From: Mucilaginibacter limnophilus
Lineage (GTDB): Bacteria > Bacteroidota > Bacteroidia > Sphingobacteriales > Sphingobacteriaceae
Direction of reading: 5' to 3'
NCBI RefSeq assembly: GCF_004005815.1
Contig: NZ_SACK01000003.1
Span: forward strand, 1-64,000
Length of the DNA: 64,000 nucleotides
The translations under genes and the position numbers were made by a program. The notes beneath the pieces were generated by a model. It did not search any database and was not told the DNA's origin. It saw only the letters and a program-made list of their open reading frames with translations. Every line of letters starts with the position of its first letter. Position 1 is the first letter of the stretch. Shown one piece after another: positions 51,548 through 60,949 of the stretch.

Positions 51548-53707
51548 ATGAACAAGTATAAAATTTCTTTATTGCTGTTGCCCGTGCTTTTATTTTTAAC
51601 ATCGGTTTGTTTCGGCCAGACAACCAATGTGGCCGGTTTGCTCGAAAAATATAATGTAAGCTGGGATACGCCCGGGCCAACATCATCACAATCAATGCCT
51701 ATTGGCAATGGTGATATCGGTTTGAACGTTTGGGTTGAACCTAATGGCGACCTGCTTTTTTACATTGCCAAAACCGATGCATGGGGTGTAGCTGACGTTA
51801 ACGAGAAAAACAACTGGATACGCGAAGGCGGCGTATTGATGAAACTTGGGAAAGTGCGGGTATCGTTAAGTCCTTCTTCGTTGACCAAAGATGCGGCCTT
51901 TAAGCAAATATTAAAACTTCACACAGGTGAAATACTGGTAAAAGAAGGTGATACTGAGCTAAAAGTTTGGGTTGATGCCAATAACCCGGTAATCAGGGTT
52001 GAAACAAAAAGCCTTAAACCTGTTTCAGTAAAAGTTACGGTTGATAACTGGCGCTTGGGCAAGGGCGATACCTTACTTGCCAAACAAGCCAACAATATCA
52101 CATGGTATCACCGCAATCGTAAAAGTGAGTTAACCCCTTTAAATAATATAATTTTTGGCGCTACCGTAAAAGGCAGCGGAATGGTAAATAGAAATGACAC
52201 AACGCTGCAATCGGCTAAACCATTAACTCAGCAGGTTATATCAATTTATCCGCTTACAACAAAAACAGGTACGGCACAACAATTTTTATCCAAGCTTAAC
52301 AGCCAAACTGTTGCTGACAAGCAACCTTTGTCCATCGCACAAACCGAGCATCAAAAATGGTGGAGTAATTTCTGGCAGCGCAGCTGGGTATTTATTGGCG
52401 GTAACGATGACGCTGAAAAAACCACGCAGGGCTATATTTTACAACGTTTTGTTACGGCTTGTGCGGGAAGAGGGGCTTACCCGATAAAGTTCAACGGGTC
52501 GATATTTGTGGTTGATAATCCGCAATATCAACCGAACAGAAATGAGCCTGCCCGGGCTATTGATGCTGACTACCGTGAATGGGGCGGACAGTACTGGTTC
52601 CAAAATACCCGTGCAATGTACTGGCCACGGCTATCGGCAGGTGATTTTGACGAGATGTTGCCGCTATTTAAAATGTATGCCAGCATCCTTCCCGGAAACA
52701 AAGAACTGGTTAGAAAATATTACAACCACGGCGGCGCCTACTTTGCCGAAACAGCGCCATTTTGGGGTGGGTTGCTTTACATGGGCCCCGAAGTGCCTGA
52801 AAACTGGACAGGGCATTATTTTACACCTATACTGGAATTAAGCATGATGATGCTTGATTATTACGAACATACCCAGGATAAAAAATTTGCCAGGGAAATA
52901 TTGCTACCCGTTGCTTCGGCAGGCTTACAGTTTTTTGATGAGCATTTTAAACGTGATGAGCAGGGCAAGCTACTGCTTGATCCGGATAACTCAATTGAAA
53001 TGTTCTGGAAGGCGCATAACCCTGCACCTGACATTGCAGGTTTAAGGGCTGTTACGTCCCGCATGATAAGCCTGACTGGAGATGTAGCCGACGAGGCATC
53101 AATTTCAAGATGGAAAAGGCTATACAGCGAGTTGCCACCTTTGCCTGTAGGTGTTAAGAATGATAAGCAAATATTGCTTCCTTACACCGGCCCGCAAACT
53201 GTAAAGGGGCATAACTTTGAAAATCCTGAGTTGTATGCCATTTATCCGTTCCGTATATACGGCTTAGGAAAATCTGACCTGCAACTTGCAAAAAATTCGT
53301 TTGACGTACGTCAGTTTAAAGACAAAGGCTGCTGGCACCAGGATCCGATTCAGGCTGCAATGATAGGCTATGCTGATGTGGCTAAGGACTATGTGACTTT
53401 TGCGCTAACACGGAAGCAACCCAACTTGAAATTTCCTGCTTTTTGGGCAACCGGGCATGATTATGCACCTGATGAAGACAATGGTGGTAATGGCGAGCAT
53501 GGCTTACAGCAAATGCTGATGCAAACCGATGGCAAAAAGATCATGCTGTTACCTGCCTGGCCAAAAGGTTGGGATGCCGAATTTAAACTGAACGCGCCGT
53601 ACAAAACTACAGTTCAGGGAAAAGTAAAAGACGGTAAGCTGATTGACTTGGTTGTAAGTCCGGCGTCACGCAAGGCAGATGTGATTGATATGTCGGTTCA
53701 GCAATAA
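51548..53707 (+). CDS. Secreted DUF5703 / six-hairpin glycosidase-like protein
   Basis: 719 residues with Sec signal peptide (cleavage near CFGQ, residue 24). The N-terminal beta-sandwich (about 30-250; SQSMPIGNGDIGLNVWVEP, DAWGV) matches DUF5703; the rest (about 270-680) is an alpha/alpha-toroid like GH95/GH65-type six-hairpin enzymes, with acidic residues in GDFDEM, FFDEHF and ATGHDYAPDEDNGGNGEHG. Likely periplasmic hydrolase of xylose-, arabinose- or fucose-containing glycans; substrate unproved. Located after xylA on the same strand (128 nt), suggesting that its product enters the xylose route. Confidence 0.82.
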   Translation: MNKYKISLLLLPVLLFLTSVCFGQTTNVAGLLEKYNVSWDTPGPTSSQSMPIGNGDIGLNVWVEPNGDLLFYIAKTDAWGVADVNEKNNWIREGGVLMKLGKVRVSLSPSSLTKDAAFKQILKLHTGEILVKEGDTELKVWVDANNPVIRVETKSLKPVSVKVTVDNWRLGKGDTLLAKQANNITWYHRNRKSELTPLNNIIFGATVKGSGMVNRNDTTLQSAKPLTQQVISIYPLTTKTGTAQQFLSKLNSQTVADKQPLSIAQTEHQKWWSNFWQRSWVFIGGNDDAEKTTQGYILQRFVTACAGRGAYPIKFNGSIFVVDNPQYQPNRNEPARAIDADYREWGGQYWFQNTRAMYWPRLSAGDFDEMLPLFKMYASILPGNKELVRKYYNHGGAYFAETAPFWGGLLYMGPEVPENWTGHYFTPILELSMMMLDYYEHTQDKKFAREILLPVASAGLQFFDEHFKRDEQGKLLLDPDNSIEMFWKAHNPAPDIAGLRAVTSRMISLTGDVADEASISRWKRLYSELPPLPVGVKNDKQILLPYTGPQTVKGHNFENPELYAIYPFRIYGLGKSDLQLAKNSFDVRQFKDKGCWHQDPIQAAMIGYADVAKDYVTFALTRKQPNLKFPAFWATGHDYAPDEDNGGNGEHGLQQMLMQTDGKKIMLLPAWPKGWDAEFKLNAPYKTTVQGKVKDGKLIDLVVSPASRKADVIDMSVQQ

Positions 53708-53722
53708 TTATTAATATAGCGT

Positions 53723-53755
53723 CAGTTTGTGCAGATATAATCTTTGCGCAAACTG
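53723..53755. terminator. Bidirectional terminator hairpin
   Basis: CAGTTTGTGCA (53723-53733) pairs with TGCGCAAACTG (53745-53755), one G-T wobble, 11-nt loop. It sits between the convergent DUF5703 and DUF2231 genes. Confidence 0.6.
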
Positions 53756-53762
53756 AGGCAAT

Positions 53763-55883
53763 TTAGTTTAAAAAGATCTCATCAACCAATAGTACAAACT
53801 GTGTTTTGGCCCTTAGCTTTAAAAATTGCACTTTTTGAGGTTTGAAGCCCACAAATGAATCTGTATAAACTGATACTCCCGGTACTTTTGGCACAGCAGG
53901 TTTAACCGTACCTAATAATTTCAAATTACCCTCATTTGGCCCGCACCAAACATCTATCTGCGCAGGCGGTAATAGTAAAAACAGCGGTAGCGAAACGTTT
54001 TGCACCATTACCGATGATAAGTTTACAGGCTTATCAAAGTGCATAAACACCTCCATATCCTTCTTTTCAAAACCTAACCAGCGATTGTTAAGGTTTACCA
54101 GATCGGCAAGTTCATTGTCAATCAAAGTTTGTGCACCGTTAGCGGCATACCGTTCAACGGGTTGGTTAGTAAGATAAATGGTATCGGGCGTATAAGCACT
54201 TTTATAAAATTTAAATTCAACTATGTCGCTGCTTATCCAGCCCTTTTTAAAAGCCTTAGCCCGTACAGTTGTATGTTTGTTCAGCAAGATATTCTTGTTA
54301 AATGCTGGCGACTTTAAGCTGTCGGGATCATTTCCATCCAATGTATATCGTATCTCAACACCACGAATAGGATGTTTCAGTTTTAACGCCGTTGTTTGTT
54401 TAAATATTTGTTGCGCATTATTAAGTTGTGGTGGATTTAGCTTCATTGCCTTGCCGTCATCCTTATAACCGCTTATAATTTGAATATTTTTGTTTGCATC
54501 CTGTAGTTTCTCAATATCTTTGGCAGCAATGCCGGTATTCCAAAGTGTAAGTGTTTTAAGTGCTTTAAATCCTTTTATTTGCTGAAGATTTTGTAATGTG
54601 ACCTTAGACCCCGATAACGACAATGTCCGCAAATTTTTTAATCCGGCAATTTTGCTTAGCCCGCTGCCATTAACATCGGTGAAATTCAGGTTAAGTGCTG
54701 TAAGGTTTTCAAACGATGTGATGTATTTCAGATCATCATCTTTAACAGGCATCATGTTCAGGTCAAGTGATACAATTTGCTTTTTTATCTCGCCAAGTTC
54801 ATCCAGTTGTTTGGCTTTATAATTAGCACGATTATACAGGTTAACCGCCAATGCAGGTGAGCCCTTGGCCAGTGGCGTTACCGTACGGTAATCATTGTTC
54901 AAATTCTTTATTGTTGCCTCTGATGCCGCCTCGAAAGCATAAGCCGGAGTTGCTGCAATTGCCGGCTTTATAAATAAAGAAGCAAGCTTACGCAAAGAAT
55001 CATTTGCCGGAAGATCGACTACCTTGCGTTTAAAATCTGCACCGTTCTTCACCCATAGTTGCAATAAAAGCGCTTCTTCATCTGTTAACTGCGGTTTGCC
55101 TGTTGGGGGCATGTGTTTTTTATCTTCAGCAGGTAAATGTATGCGCTGAATCAGCAGGCTCAACTCTGGTTTGCCGGGGATAATAAGCTTGCCTGTTTTG
55201 CCGCCCTTTAGTATCGATGCTTCATCAGTAAGCATCAATTGGCCTTTTAGTTTTTCGGGATTGTGGCAACTGTTACATTTAGCTTCAAGAATTGGTTTTA
55301 CAACATGCTCATAAACCTGCGCCTGCTCTAAAGATACTTGCGGCATAGTTTTTTGCGGAAGTATCGGACCTAATACAAAGCTCTCGCCATGCGTAAGCGT
55401 AGCGCCGAAATGCCCTGCAAGTACCAGGCATAGTATGGTAACCACCGCGCCACCTTTAGCCAGCGGTGCATTGTACCACGTAAAATTTCGGCACCAGTAA
55501 ATAACCGAAGCAACCAAAACTATACTGACGCCTGTCCACTTATGCCACTGCAGTATACTGCCTTCGTAACCTTCTTCCTTAGAAAGGAACAACCCCATGA
55601 TGACTGTAACTGCAGCTGAAATAAGGCCGATAAGCAGCAGGTTTGAAGTAAAACGTTGATAAAACAGCTCGGCCTGATATTTATCCTTAAACCGGAAGAA
55701 CTCCAACACCATTGCTAATATCAGTATGGCGATAGGGAAGTGCAGTATCATTGGGTGCATACGGCCTACAGGAATAAGCCAATGCGGTATTACAATTTTA
55801 CTTTCGAACAGTAAAAAGAATACAATCAGGATATTAAGGACAAATAATAAGTTCTCTGCAAAACCTTTAAGGTTGCTCTTCAT
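53763..55883 (-). CDS. DUF2231 membrane / cytochrome-c-like / LRR / FN3-associated multidomain protein
   Basis: 706 residues, last gene of a four-gene operon. Five transmembrane helices (about 10-170) of DUF2231 type (RMHPMILHFPIAILILAMVL); a PSCyt1-type haem c domain with C203-x2-C206-H207 and the MPPTGKPQLTDEE Met ligand region; leucine-rich repeats (about 370-465, e.g. LKNLRTLSLSGSKVT); a chitobiase/FN3-associated domain (GVEIRYTLDGNDPDS, about 505-560); and a C-terminal F5/8-like beta domain. It would anchor electron-carrying and ligand-binding parts in the periplasm. The substrate or redox partner is unknown. Confidence 0.85.
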   Translation of the reverse strand: MKSNLKGFAENLLFVLNILIVFFLLFESKIVIPHWLIPVGRMHPMILHFPIAILILAMVLEFFRFKDKYQAELFYQRFTSNLLLIGLISAAVTVIMGLFLSKEEGYEGSILQWHKWTGVSIVLVASVIYWCRNFTWYNAPLAKGGAVVTILCLVLAGHFGATLTHGESFVLGPILPQKTMPQVSLEQAQVYEHVVKPILEAKCNSCHNPEKLKGQLMLTDEASILKGGKTGKLIIPGKPELSLLIQRIHLPAEDKKHMPPTGKPQLTDEEALLLQLWVKNGADFKRKVVDLPANDSLRKLASLFIKPAIAATPAYAFEAASEATIKNLNNDYRTVTPLAKGSPALAVNLYNRANYKAKQLDELGEIKKQIVSLDLNMMPVKDDDLKYITSFENLTALNLNFTDVNGSGLSKIAGLKNLRTLSLSGSKVTLQNLQQIKGFKALKTLTLWNTGIAAKDIEKLQDANKNIQIISGYKDDGKAMKLNPPQLNNAQQIFKQTTALKLKHPIRGVEIRYTLDGNDPDSLKSPAFNKNILLNKHTTVRAKAFKKGWISSDIVEFKFYKSAYTPDTIYLTNQPVERYAANGAQTLIDNELADLVNLNNRWLGFEKKDMEVFMHFDKPVNLSSVMVQNVSLPLFLLLPPAQIDVWCGPNEGNLKLLGTVKPAVPKVPGVSVYTDSFVGFKPQKVQFLKLRAKTQFVLLVDEIFLN

Positions 55884-55912
55884 AGTTTAACGGAAGGAGT
55901 GGAGGTTGCTAA

Positions 55913-56941
55913 TTATACGCGGTTAAATTTATAAGGATAAACCTTGCCCGAAGCCCATTGTGATACATATAGGTTCTCGTCGTCATCAACGCATACATCA
56001 TGCGGATGAATGAATATCTTTTCAGCCTGGGCCATTTCCTTTAAAACACCGTCTTTATAAACAGGCTCGGTTCCACCGATATTGGATACCACCTTGTTGT
56101 TTTTATCCAGAATAGTAACAAAACCGGTACCAACCTGCTTCAAATCGTGCGACATCAGTACGGCCGCATACAGATGCTTTCCTTTAATCACCGGGCGGCA
56201 AACACAGGCACCAGGCAGTTTGATCACTTCTAATAATTTACCATCCATACTGAAACGCTTGAAACTATTGCGTGTACGGTCGGTAATCAGCAGGGTAGGT
56301 GTACTCTTTCTCCTGTCGATAACAATACCATGCGCGTTATCAAAATGTTCATCGCCCCCGCCGCGCCCGCCGAAGTAGTTTTTTAGTTTGCCGTCACTGC
56401 CGTAATGCAGAATGTATTGTGAACCGTACCCATCGGCCACAAAAAAATCCCCGTTTGTTGTATCGAAAGCAACTTCGGTAGGCGTAAACTCTTCTTTAGT
56501 TTTGTAGATACCCGGTTCCATCGGCGCGCTGATGCTAAGCAATGTTTTGCCACTAATGGTAGTTTTATACACCTCGTGCTTTGCATAGTCGGTGATAAAC
56601 AGCGATTCGGTGCCGTTTTCATCAGCCAGTGTTAAGCCGTGTGCTCCCGGGAAATCATGTCCCCACGATTCAAGTAGTTTACCCGACTTGTTGTAAATCA
56701 GTACATTATTTTTAGTTTCGTTGGTAGTAAGCAAAATACGTCCCTTACTGTCCTGCACCATTTCATGGCAGTCGTTAACCGGGTTTACATCGCGGTTTAA
56801 CACGCCCCAATCCTTATCCATCGTGTACTGCATGCCATTGTGGCCATACACAGTGCCTTTCGGTCTGGCAAGCATATCTTTCATGATAAAAAAGCTTGCC
56901 GCGGTTACAGCAGTGTTCCGTATAAATGTTCTTCGTTCCAT
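55913..56941 (-). CDS. Tat-exported NHL-repeat beta-propeller protein
   Basis: 342 residues. N-terminal twin-arginine signal ERRTFIRNTAVTAASFF, then a six-bladed propeller with NHL-type repeats: SWGHDFPGAHGLTLADENG, PTEVAFDTTNGDFFVADGYG, DNAHGIVIDRRK, HPHDVCVDDDENLYVSQWASGKVYPY. Propellers of this type resemble peptidyl-glycine lyase-like or lactonase folds; no catalytic set is assignable. The Tat route suggests that it folds or binds a cofactor before export. 17 nt after the DUF1501 gene and 29 nt before the DUF2231 gene. Confidence 0.85.
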   Translation of the reverse strand: MERRTFIRNTAVTAASFFIMKDMLARPKGTVYGHNGMQYTMDKDWGVLNRDVNPVNDCHEMVQDSKGRILLTTNETKNNVLIYNKSGKLLESWGHDFPGAHGLTLADENGTESLFITDYAKHEVYKTTISGKTLLSISAPMEPGIYKTKEEFTPTEVAFDTTNGDFFVADGYGSQYILHYGSDGKLKNYFGGRGGGDEHFDNAHGIVIDRRKSTPTLLITDRTRNSFKRFSMDGKLLEVIKLPGACVCRPVIKGKHLYAAVLMSHDLKQVGTGFVTILDKNNKVVSNIGGTEPVYKDGVLKEMAQAEKIFIHPHDVCVDDDENLYVSQWASGKVYPYKFNRV

Positions 56942-56958
56942 AATCAGGTATAATTGGT

Positions 56959-58416
56959 TTAAGCTATTAAGTCGCGCACTACTTTGCCCGAAACATCAGT
57001 AAGCCTGTAGCGGCGGCCAAGGTGTTTGTAAATAAGCTTTTCATGATCGAGGCCTAACTGGTTTAAAACAGTTGCCTGAAAATCATGTACATGCACAGGA
57101 TTACTTACTATGTTATAACCGAAATCATCAGTTTCGCCGTAAACAATGCCCGGTTTTATACCACCGCCGGCCATCCATATACTGAAGCAGCGCGGGTGGT
57201 GGTCGCGACCGTAATTATCCTTTTCAAGTTTGCCCTGGCTATAGTTTGTCCTGCCGAATTCTCCACCCCAAATTACCAGAGTTTCATCAAGCAATCCGCG
57301 CTGTTTTAAATCGGTAACCAGCGCTGCCGACGCCTGGTCTGTATCCTTTGCCTGTGTTGCCATTTCTGGTGGTAAACGGCCATGCTGATCCCAGCCCTGA
57401 TGGTAAAGTTGTACAAAGCGCACTCCATTTTCAGATAGTTTTCGTGCCAGCAAACAGTTTGCTGCATAGGTACCTGGTACTAAACAATCAGGGCCATACA
57501 TCTTTACTATATCATCAGGCTCTTTTGAAAGGTCGGTCACTTCGGGCACCGCCGTTTGCATACGGTAGGCCATTTCGTATTGTTGTATTTTGGCGCTTAT
57601 TTCAGGATCGCCAAATTCTTCATACGACATATGGTTTAACTTCGATACTTCATCAAGCATCTTGCGCCTGTCGTGACGGTTCAAGCCTGAAGGATCACTC
57701 AGATACAATACAGGGTCTTCACCTTTACTGAATTGTACCCCCTGATGTATCGAATCGAGAAAGCCATTAGTCCATAACTTAGAATACACGCCCTGGCCGT
57801 TACCCTTACCCTTTGAAAGCAGTACTGTAAAAGCCGGCAGATTTTTGTTTTCGCTGCCTAAACCATAGCTTACCCATGCACCCATACTCGGGCGATTACC
57901 CTGTTGGGCACCAGTTTGGAAAAAGGTAAGGGCAGGGTCGTGATTTATGGCCTCTGTGTACATCGAGCGAACTATGCACAGATCATCAACAATCTTAGCC
58001 GTATAAGGAAATAAGTCGCTTATCCAGGCACGAGATTCGCCGTATTGTTTAAAGTCGTAATAACTGCCAACCAGCGGAAATGACGACTGCCCCGCTGTCA
58101 TACCGGTGAGCTTTTGCCCTTGCCTTACCGAAGCAGGCAGTTCCTGTCCCCACATATCCCGAAGCTTTGGCTTGTAGTCAAATGATTCCAGTTGCGATGG
58201 CGCACCATTTTGAAAGAGATAAATCACCCGTTTCGCTTTCGGTGCAAACATGGGTAGGCCGGGAATAAAATCGGCAACGTCGTCCGACTGGCTGCCTTTA
58301 AAAATATCGGGAATAAGCAGCGAGCCTAAAGCAATACTGCCAATGCCTAAACTCAGGCTTGATAAGAAACGCCGCCTGTTGTAGGTGAGGCCATGCTCAA
58401 TGATTTCCTTTTCCAT
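56959..58416 (-). CDS. Tat-exported DUF1501 protein (sulfatase/alkaline-phosphatase-like fold)
   Basis: 485 residues. Tat signal NRRRFLSSLSLGIGSIALG. DUF1501 motifs: VIYLFQNGAPSQLESFDYKP, HDPALTFFQTGAQQGNRPSMGAWVSYGLG, QLYHQGWDQHG, LVIWGGEFGRT and HHPRCFSIWMAGGG with conserved His/Asp typical of the alkaline phosphatase superfamily fold. Nearly always encoded next to a PSD1/DUF1553 cytochrome protein, as here (stop-to-start gap 1 nt). The reaction is unknown. Confidence 0.92.
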   Translation of the reverse strand: MEKEIIEHGLTYNRRRFLSSLSLGIGSIALGSLLIPDIFKGSQSDDVADFIPGLPMFAPKAKRVIYLFQNGAPSQLESFDYKPKLRDMWGQELPASVRQGQKLTGMTAGQSSFPLVGSYYDFKQYGESRAWISDLFPYTAKIVDDLCIVRSMYTEAINHDPALTFFQTGAQQGNRPSMGAWVSYGLGSENKNLPAFTVLLSKGKGNGQGVYSKLWTNGFLDSIHQGVQFSKGEDPVLYLSDPSGLNRHDRRKMLDEVSKLNHMSYEEFGDPEISAKIQQYEMAYRMQTAVPEVTDLSKEPDDIVKMYGPDCLVPGTYAANCLLARKLSENGVRFVQLYHQGWDQHGRLPPEMATQAKDTDQASAALVTDLKQRGLLDETLVIWGGEFGRTNYSQGKLEKDNYGRDHHPRCFSIWMAGGGIKPGIVYGETDDFGYNIVSNPVHVHDFQATVLNQLGLDHEKLIYKHLGRRYRLTDVSGKVVRDLIA

Positions 58417-58417
58417 A

Positions 58418-60748
58418 TCAGGTTTTAGTTATGGTTTCTTCCAGATTATATATCACGTTAACTGCCTGCATCATCGCCGCAAGTTGTGCTATATTTAGTT
58501 TTTCCGGCACAGGGTATTCGCCAACCGAAAGCAACTCTTTGCATTTAGCTTCATTACGCTTTAAAGCCTGTAATTGGGCAGCATAATAATCTGTAAGTAC
58601 TTTTAACTCCTTATCGTTTGGCGTACGGCATACCACCATCCTGAAGGCTTTCACAAGTTTATCACGGGTTTGCGTTTTCTCTTGCAATACCTTAGCTGCC
58701 AATACACGCGAAGCCTCAAGTACAGCCGGATCATTCATCATGATTAATGCCTGAAGAGGAGTATTGGTGGTTGAGCGTTTCACTTCACACTGATCGCGGT
58801 TACTGGCATCAAAAATACCCATGCCGGGTGGTGGCACTGTACGTTTTATCAGCGTGTACATGCCTCTTCGATATAGTTTCGGTCCATGGTCCTGCACGTA
58901 ATCAGTAAGTAATCCACGCCCGGAAGTTGCGGCTTCCCACAAGCCCGGCGGCTGGTATGGTTTTACGCTTGGCCCGCCAATAGTTTTTACCAGTAAGCCG
59001 CTGCTGGCCAGCACCATGTCCCTAACAAATTCAGCCTGTATGCGGAAACGTGGCCCGCGAGCCAGATAGACGTTATCAGGGTCTTTTGCCAGTTTTTCTT
59101 TAGTAACTACAGCCGATTGTCTGTAAGTCGCCGAAGTCACAATTTGCTTAACCAACCGCTTTATATTCCAGCCATGTTCACGAAAATCAACAGCCAGCCA
59201 GTCGAGCAATTGCGGATTACTTGGCAATTCACCCTGCATGCCAAAATCACCGGATGTTTTTACGATGCCTTTGCCGAAAATCTCCTGCCAAAGCTGGTTT
59301 ACAAATACACGCGCTGTTAACGGATTATTCTTGTCAAACAGCCACATGCTTAAGCCCAGCCTGTTTTTAGGAAGCTTTTTATTAAAAGGCATTATAGACG
59401 CAGGCGTACCTGCGGTGACCTGCTCGCCATGCTGATCATAAACGCCGCGGTTAAGTACGTAGGTTTTTCGTACCGAATCAGGGTTATCGCCCATCACAGA
59501 AACAATGAGTTTTGAAGTATCAGGCTTGTTGATGAAGGTAAGCACATTTTTCACCTCTTCGTTGCTTATCTGCATCAAGGGCTTTTTAGCGAACGTTTCA
59601 GGACCGCCTACTACCGACTCCATACCCACTTCTTTTACATTATTAAAGAAAGAGAAAAGGCTGTAATATTCTTTCTGTGAAAACGGATCGTACTTGTGAT
59701 CGTGGCAATGTGCGCATTCTATAGTAACGCCAAGCAGCGCCTTGCCAAAAGTATTGGTGCGGTCGGTTACGTATTCTACACGGTATTCTTCATCAATTAC
59801 CCCGCCTTCTTCAGTTATTTTATGGTTACGATTGAACCCTGTTGCAAGCAACTGTTCGCGCGTGGCGTTTGGCATCAAATCGCCTGCCAGTTGCCAGGTA
59901 ATAAATTTATCGTACGACAGGTTAGTATTAAAAGCATGAATTACCCAATCGCGCCATGGCCATTGTGTGCGGTAGTTGTCATCCTGGTAACCGTGCGAAT
60001 CAGCATAACGCGCAACGTCCAGCCAATGGAGAGACATCTTTTCGCCATAAGCCTTACTGCCAAGCAGTTTATCTACAACCTTTTCATAAGCGTTAGCGCT
60101 GTTATCTGTCAAAAAGCTGTTTTGTAGTTCTAAAGAGGGTGGAAGGCCTGTTAAATCAAGGGATACTCTTTTTAAAAGCCTTTCCTTATCAGCCTCCGGG
60201 TTCGGTTCAAGTCCTTTTTTCTCCTGCAAGTTGAGTACAAAGTAATCGATCTCGTTACGTGGCCACTCTGTGTTATCTATTTCCGGCAACTTTGCTTTTT
60301 TAGGCGGAGTAAAAGCCCAGTGCTTTTCGTATTTCGCCCCTTGCTTTATCCATTTTTCTATTACAGCGATTTCATGGTCAGAAAGCCTTTTCAGGTTTGA
60401 TGCCGGAGGAGGCATCAGTTGGGTAGAATCGTTGGTGCTGATGCGCAAATAAACTTCAGATAATTTAGGATCACCCGGTACCAAGGCATGTGCTTGTGGG
60501 TTATCTTTTAGTGCTTTATAAGCTTCTTCGGCAATATCAAGCCGAAGACCGGCCTCCCGTTTGTTAGCGTCGGGGCCATGGCATGCAAAACACCTGTCCG
60601 ACAGAATTGGCCGAACGTCAAAGTTATAGCTCACCTCATCAGGTATCTCAGCTTCACCGTTTTTATCGCCTTCTAACCAACTGCACGAATAAATAAGTGC
60701 AGCAATAGCTATGAATAAGCCTATAATATAATACAGCCGCTTTTGCAT
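58418..60748 (-). CDS. PSCyt1-DUF1549-DUF1553 (PSD1) cytochrome-c-like lipoprotein
   Basis: 776 residues from ATG 60748; the longer frame to 60847 lacks a signal peptide in the right place. Hydrophobic signal with possible lipid-modified C22 (LIYSC). PSCyt1 haem motif C53FACH57, MPPPASNLKRLSDHE as Met ligand, then DUF1549/PSCyt2 (about 165-370, SLDLTGLPPSLEL, HWLDVARYADSHGYQDD) with a second CxxCH at IECAHCHDHKYDPFS, and DUF1553/PSD1 (about 480-750). A periplasmic dihaem protein, first gene of the operon. The family was first noted in Planctomycetes; substrate unknown, oxidation of a sugar or sulfated glycan is inference. Confidence 0.92.
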   Translation of the reverse strand: MQKRLYYIIGLFIAIAALIYSCSWLEGDKNGEAEIPDEVSYNFDVRPILSDRCFACHGPDANKREAGLRLDIAEEAYKALKDNPQAHALVPGDPKLSEVYLRISTNDSTQLMPPPASNLKRLSDHEIAVIEKWIKQGAKYEKHWAFTPPKKAKLPEIDNTEWPRNEIDYFVLNLQEKKGLEPNPEADKERLLKRVSLDLTGLPPSLELQNSFLTDNSANAYEKVVDKLLGSKAYGEKMSLHWLDVARYADSHGYQDDNYRTQWPWRDWVIHAFNTNLSYDKFITWQLAGDLMPNATREQLLATGFNRNHKITEEGGVIDEEYRVEYVTDRTNTFGKALLGVTIECAHCHDHKYDPFSQKEYYSLFSFFNNVKEVGMESVVGGPETFAKKPLMQISNEEVKNVLTFINKPDTSKLIVSVMGDNPDSVRKTYVLNRGVYDQHGEQVTAGTPASIMPFNKKLPKNRLGLSMWLFDKNNPLTARVFVNQLWQEIFGKGIVKTSGDFGMQGELPSNPQLLDWLAVDFREHGWNIKRLVKQIVTSATYRQSAVVTKEKLAKDPDNVYLARGPRFRIQAEFVRDMVLASSGLLVKTIGGPSVKPYQPPGLWEAATSGRGLLTDYVQDHGPKLYRRGMYTLIKRTVPPPGMGIFDASNRDQCEVKRSTTNTPLQALIMMNDPAVLEASRVLAAKVLQEKTQTRDKLVKAFRMVVCRTPNDKELKVLTDYYAAQLQALKRNEAKCKELLSVGEYPVPEKLNIAQLAAMMQAVNVIYNLEETITKT

Positions 60749-60949
60749 AGATTCACAATTAATTCGGAAAAAACGTAAACTAATTGGTTGTAATTTGTAA
60801 CTGGTTGAAGCAACACACTTTGTATTGCTGTATGAACAAATTAACAAATTTTTCTGTTATGCAAGAAATTATTTAGCGACAATTGTATATACAAGTTAAT
60901 ATAACCCAGTATCGGGCTAAGGTAGGCTATATACAATGTAAGTTTGTTG

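Noticed and set aside
60749..60847. 33-residue N-terminal extension of the PSD1 protein
   Set aside because: The hydrophobic signal segment begins at ATG 60748; an extension would bury it.
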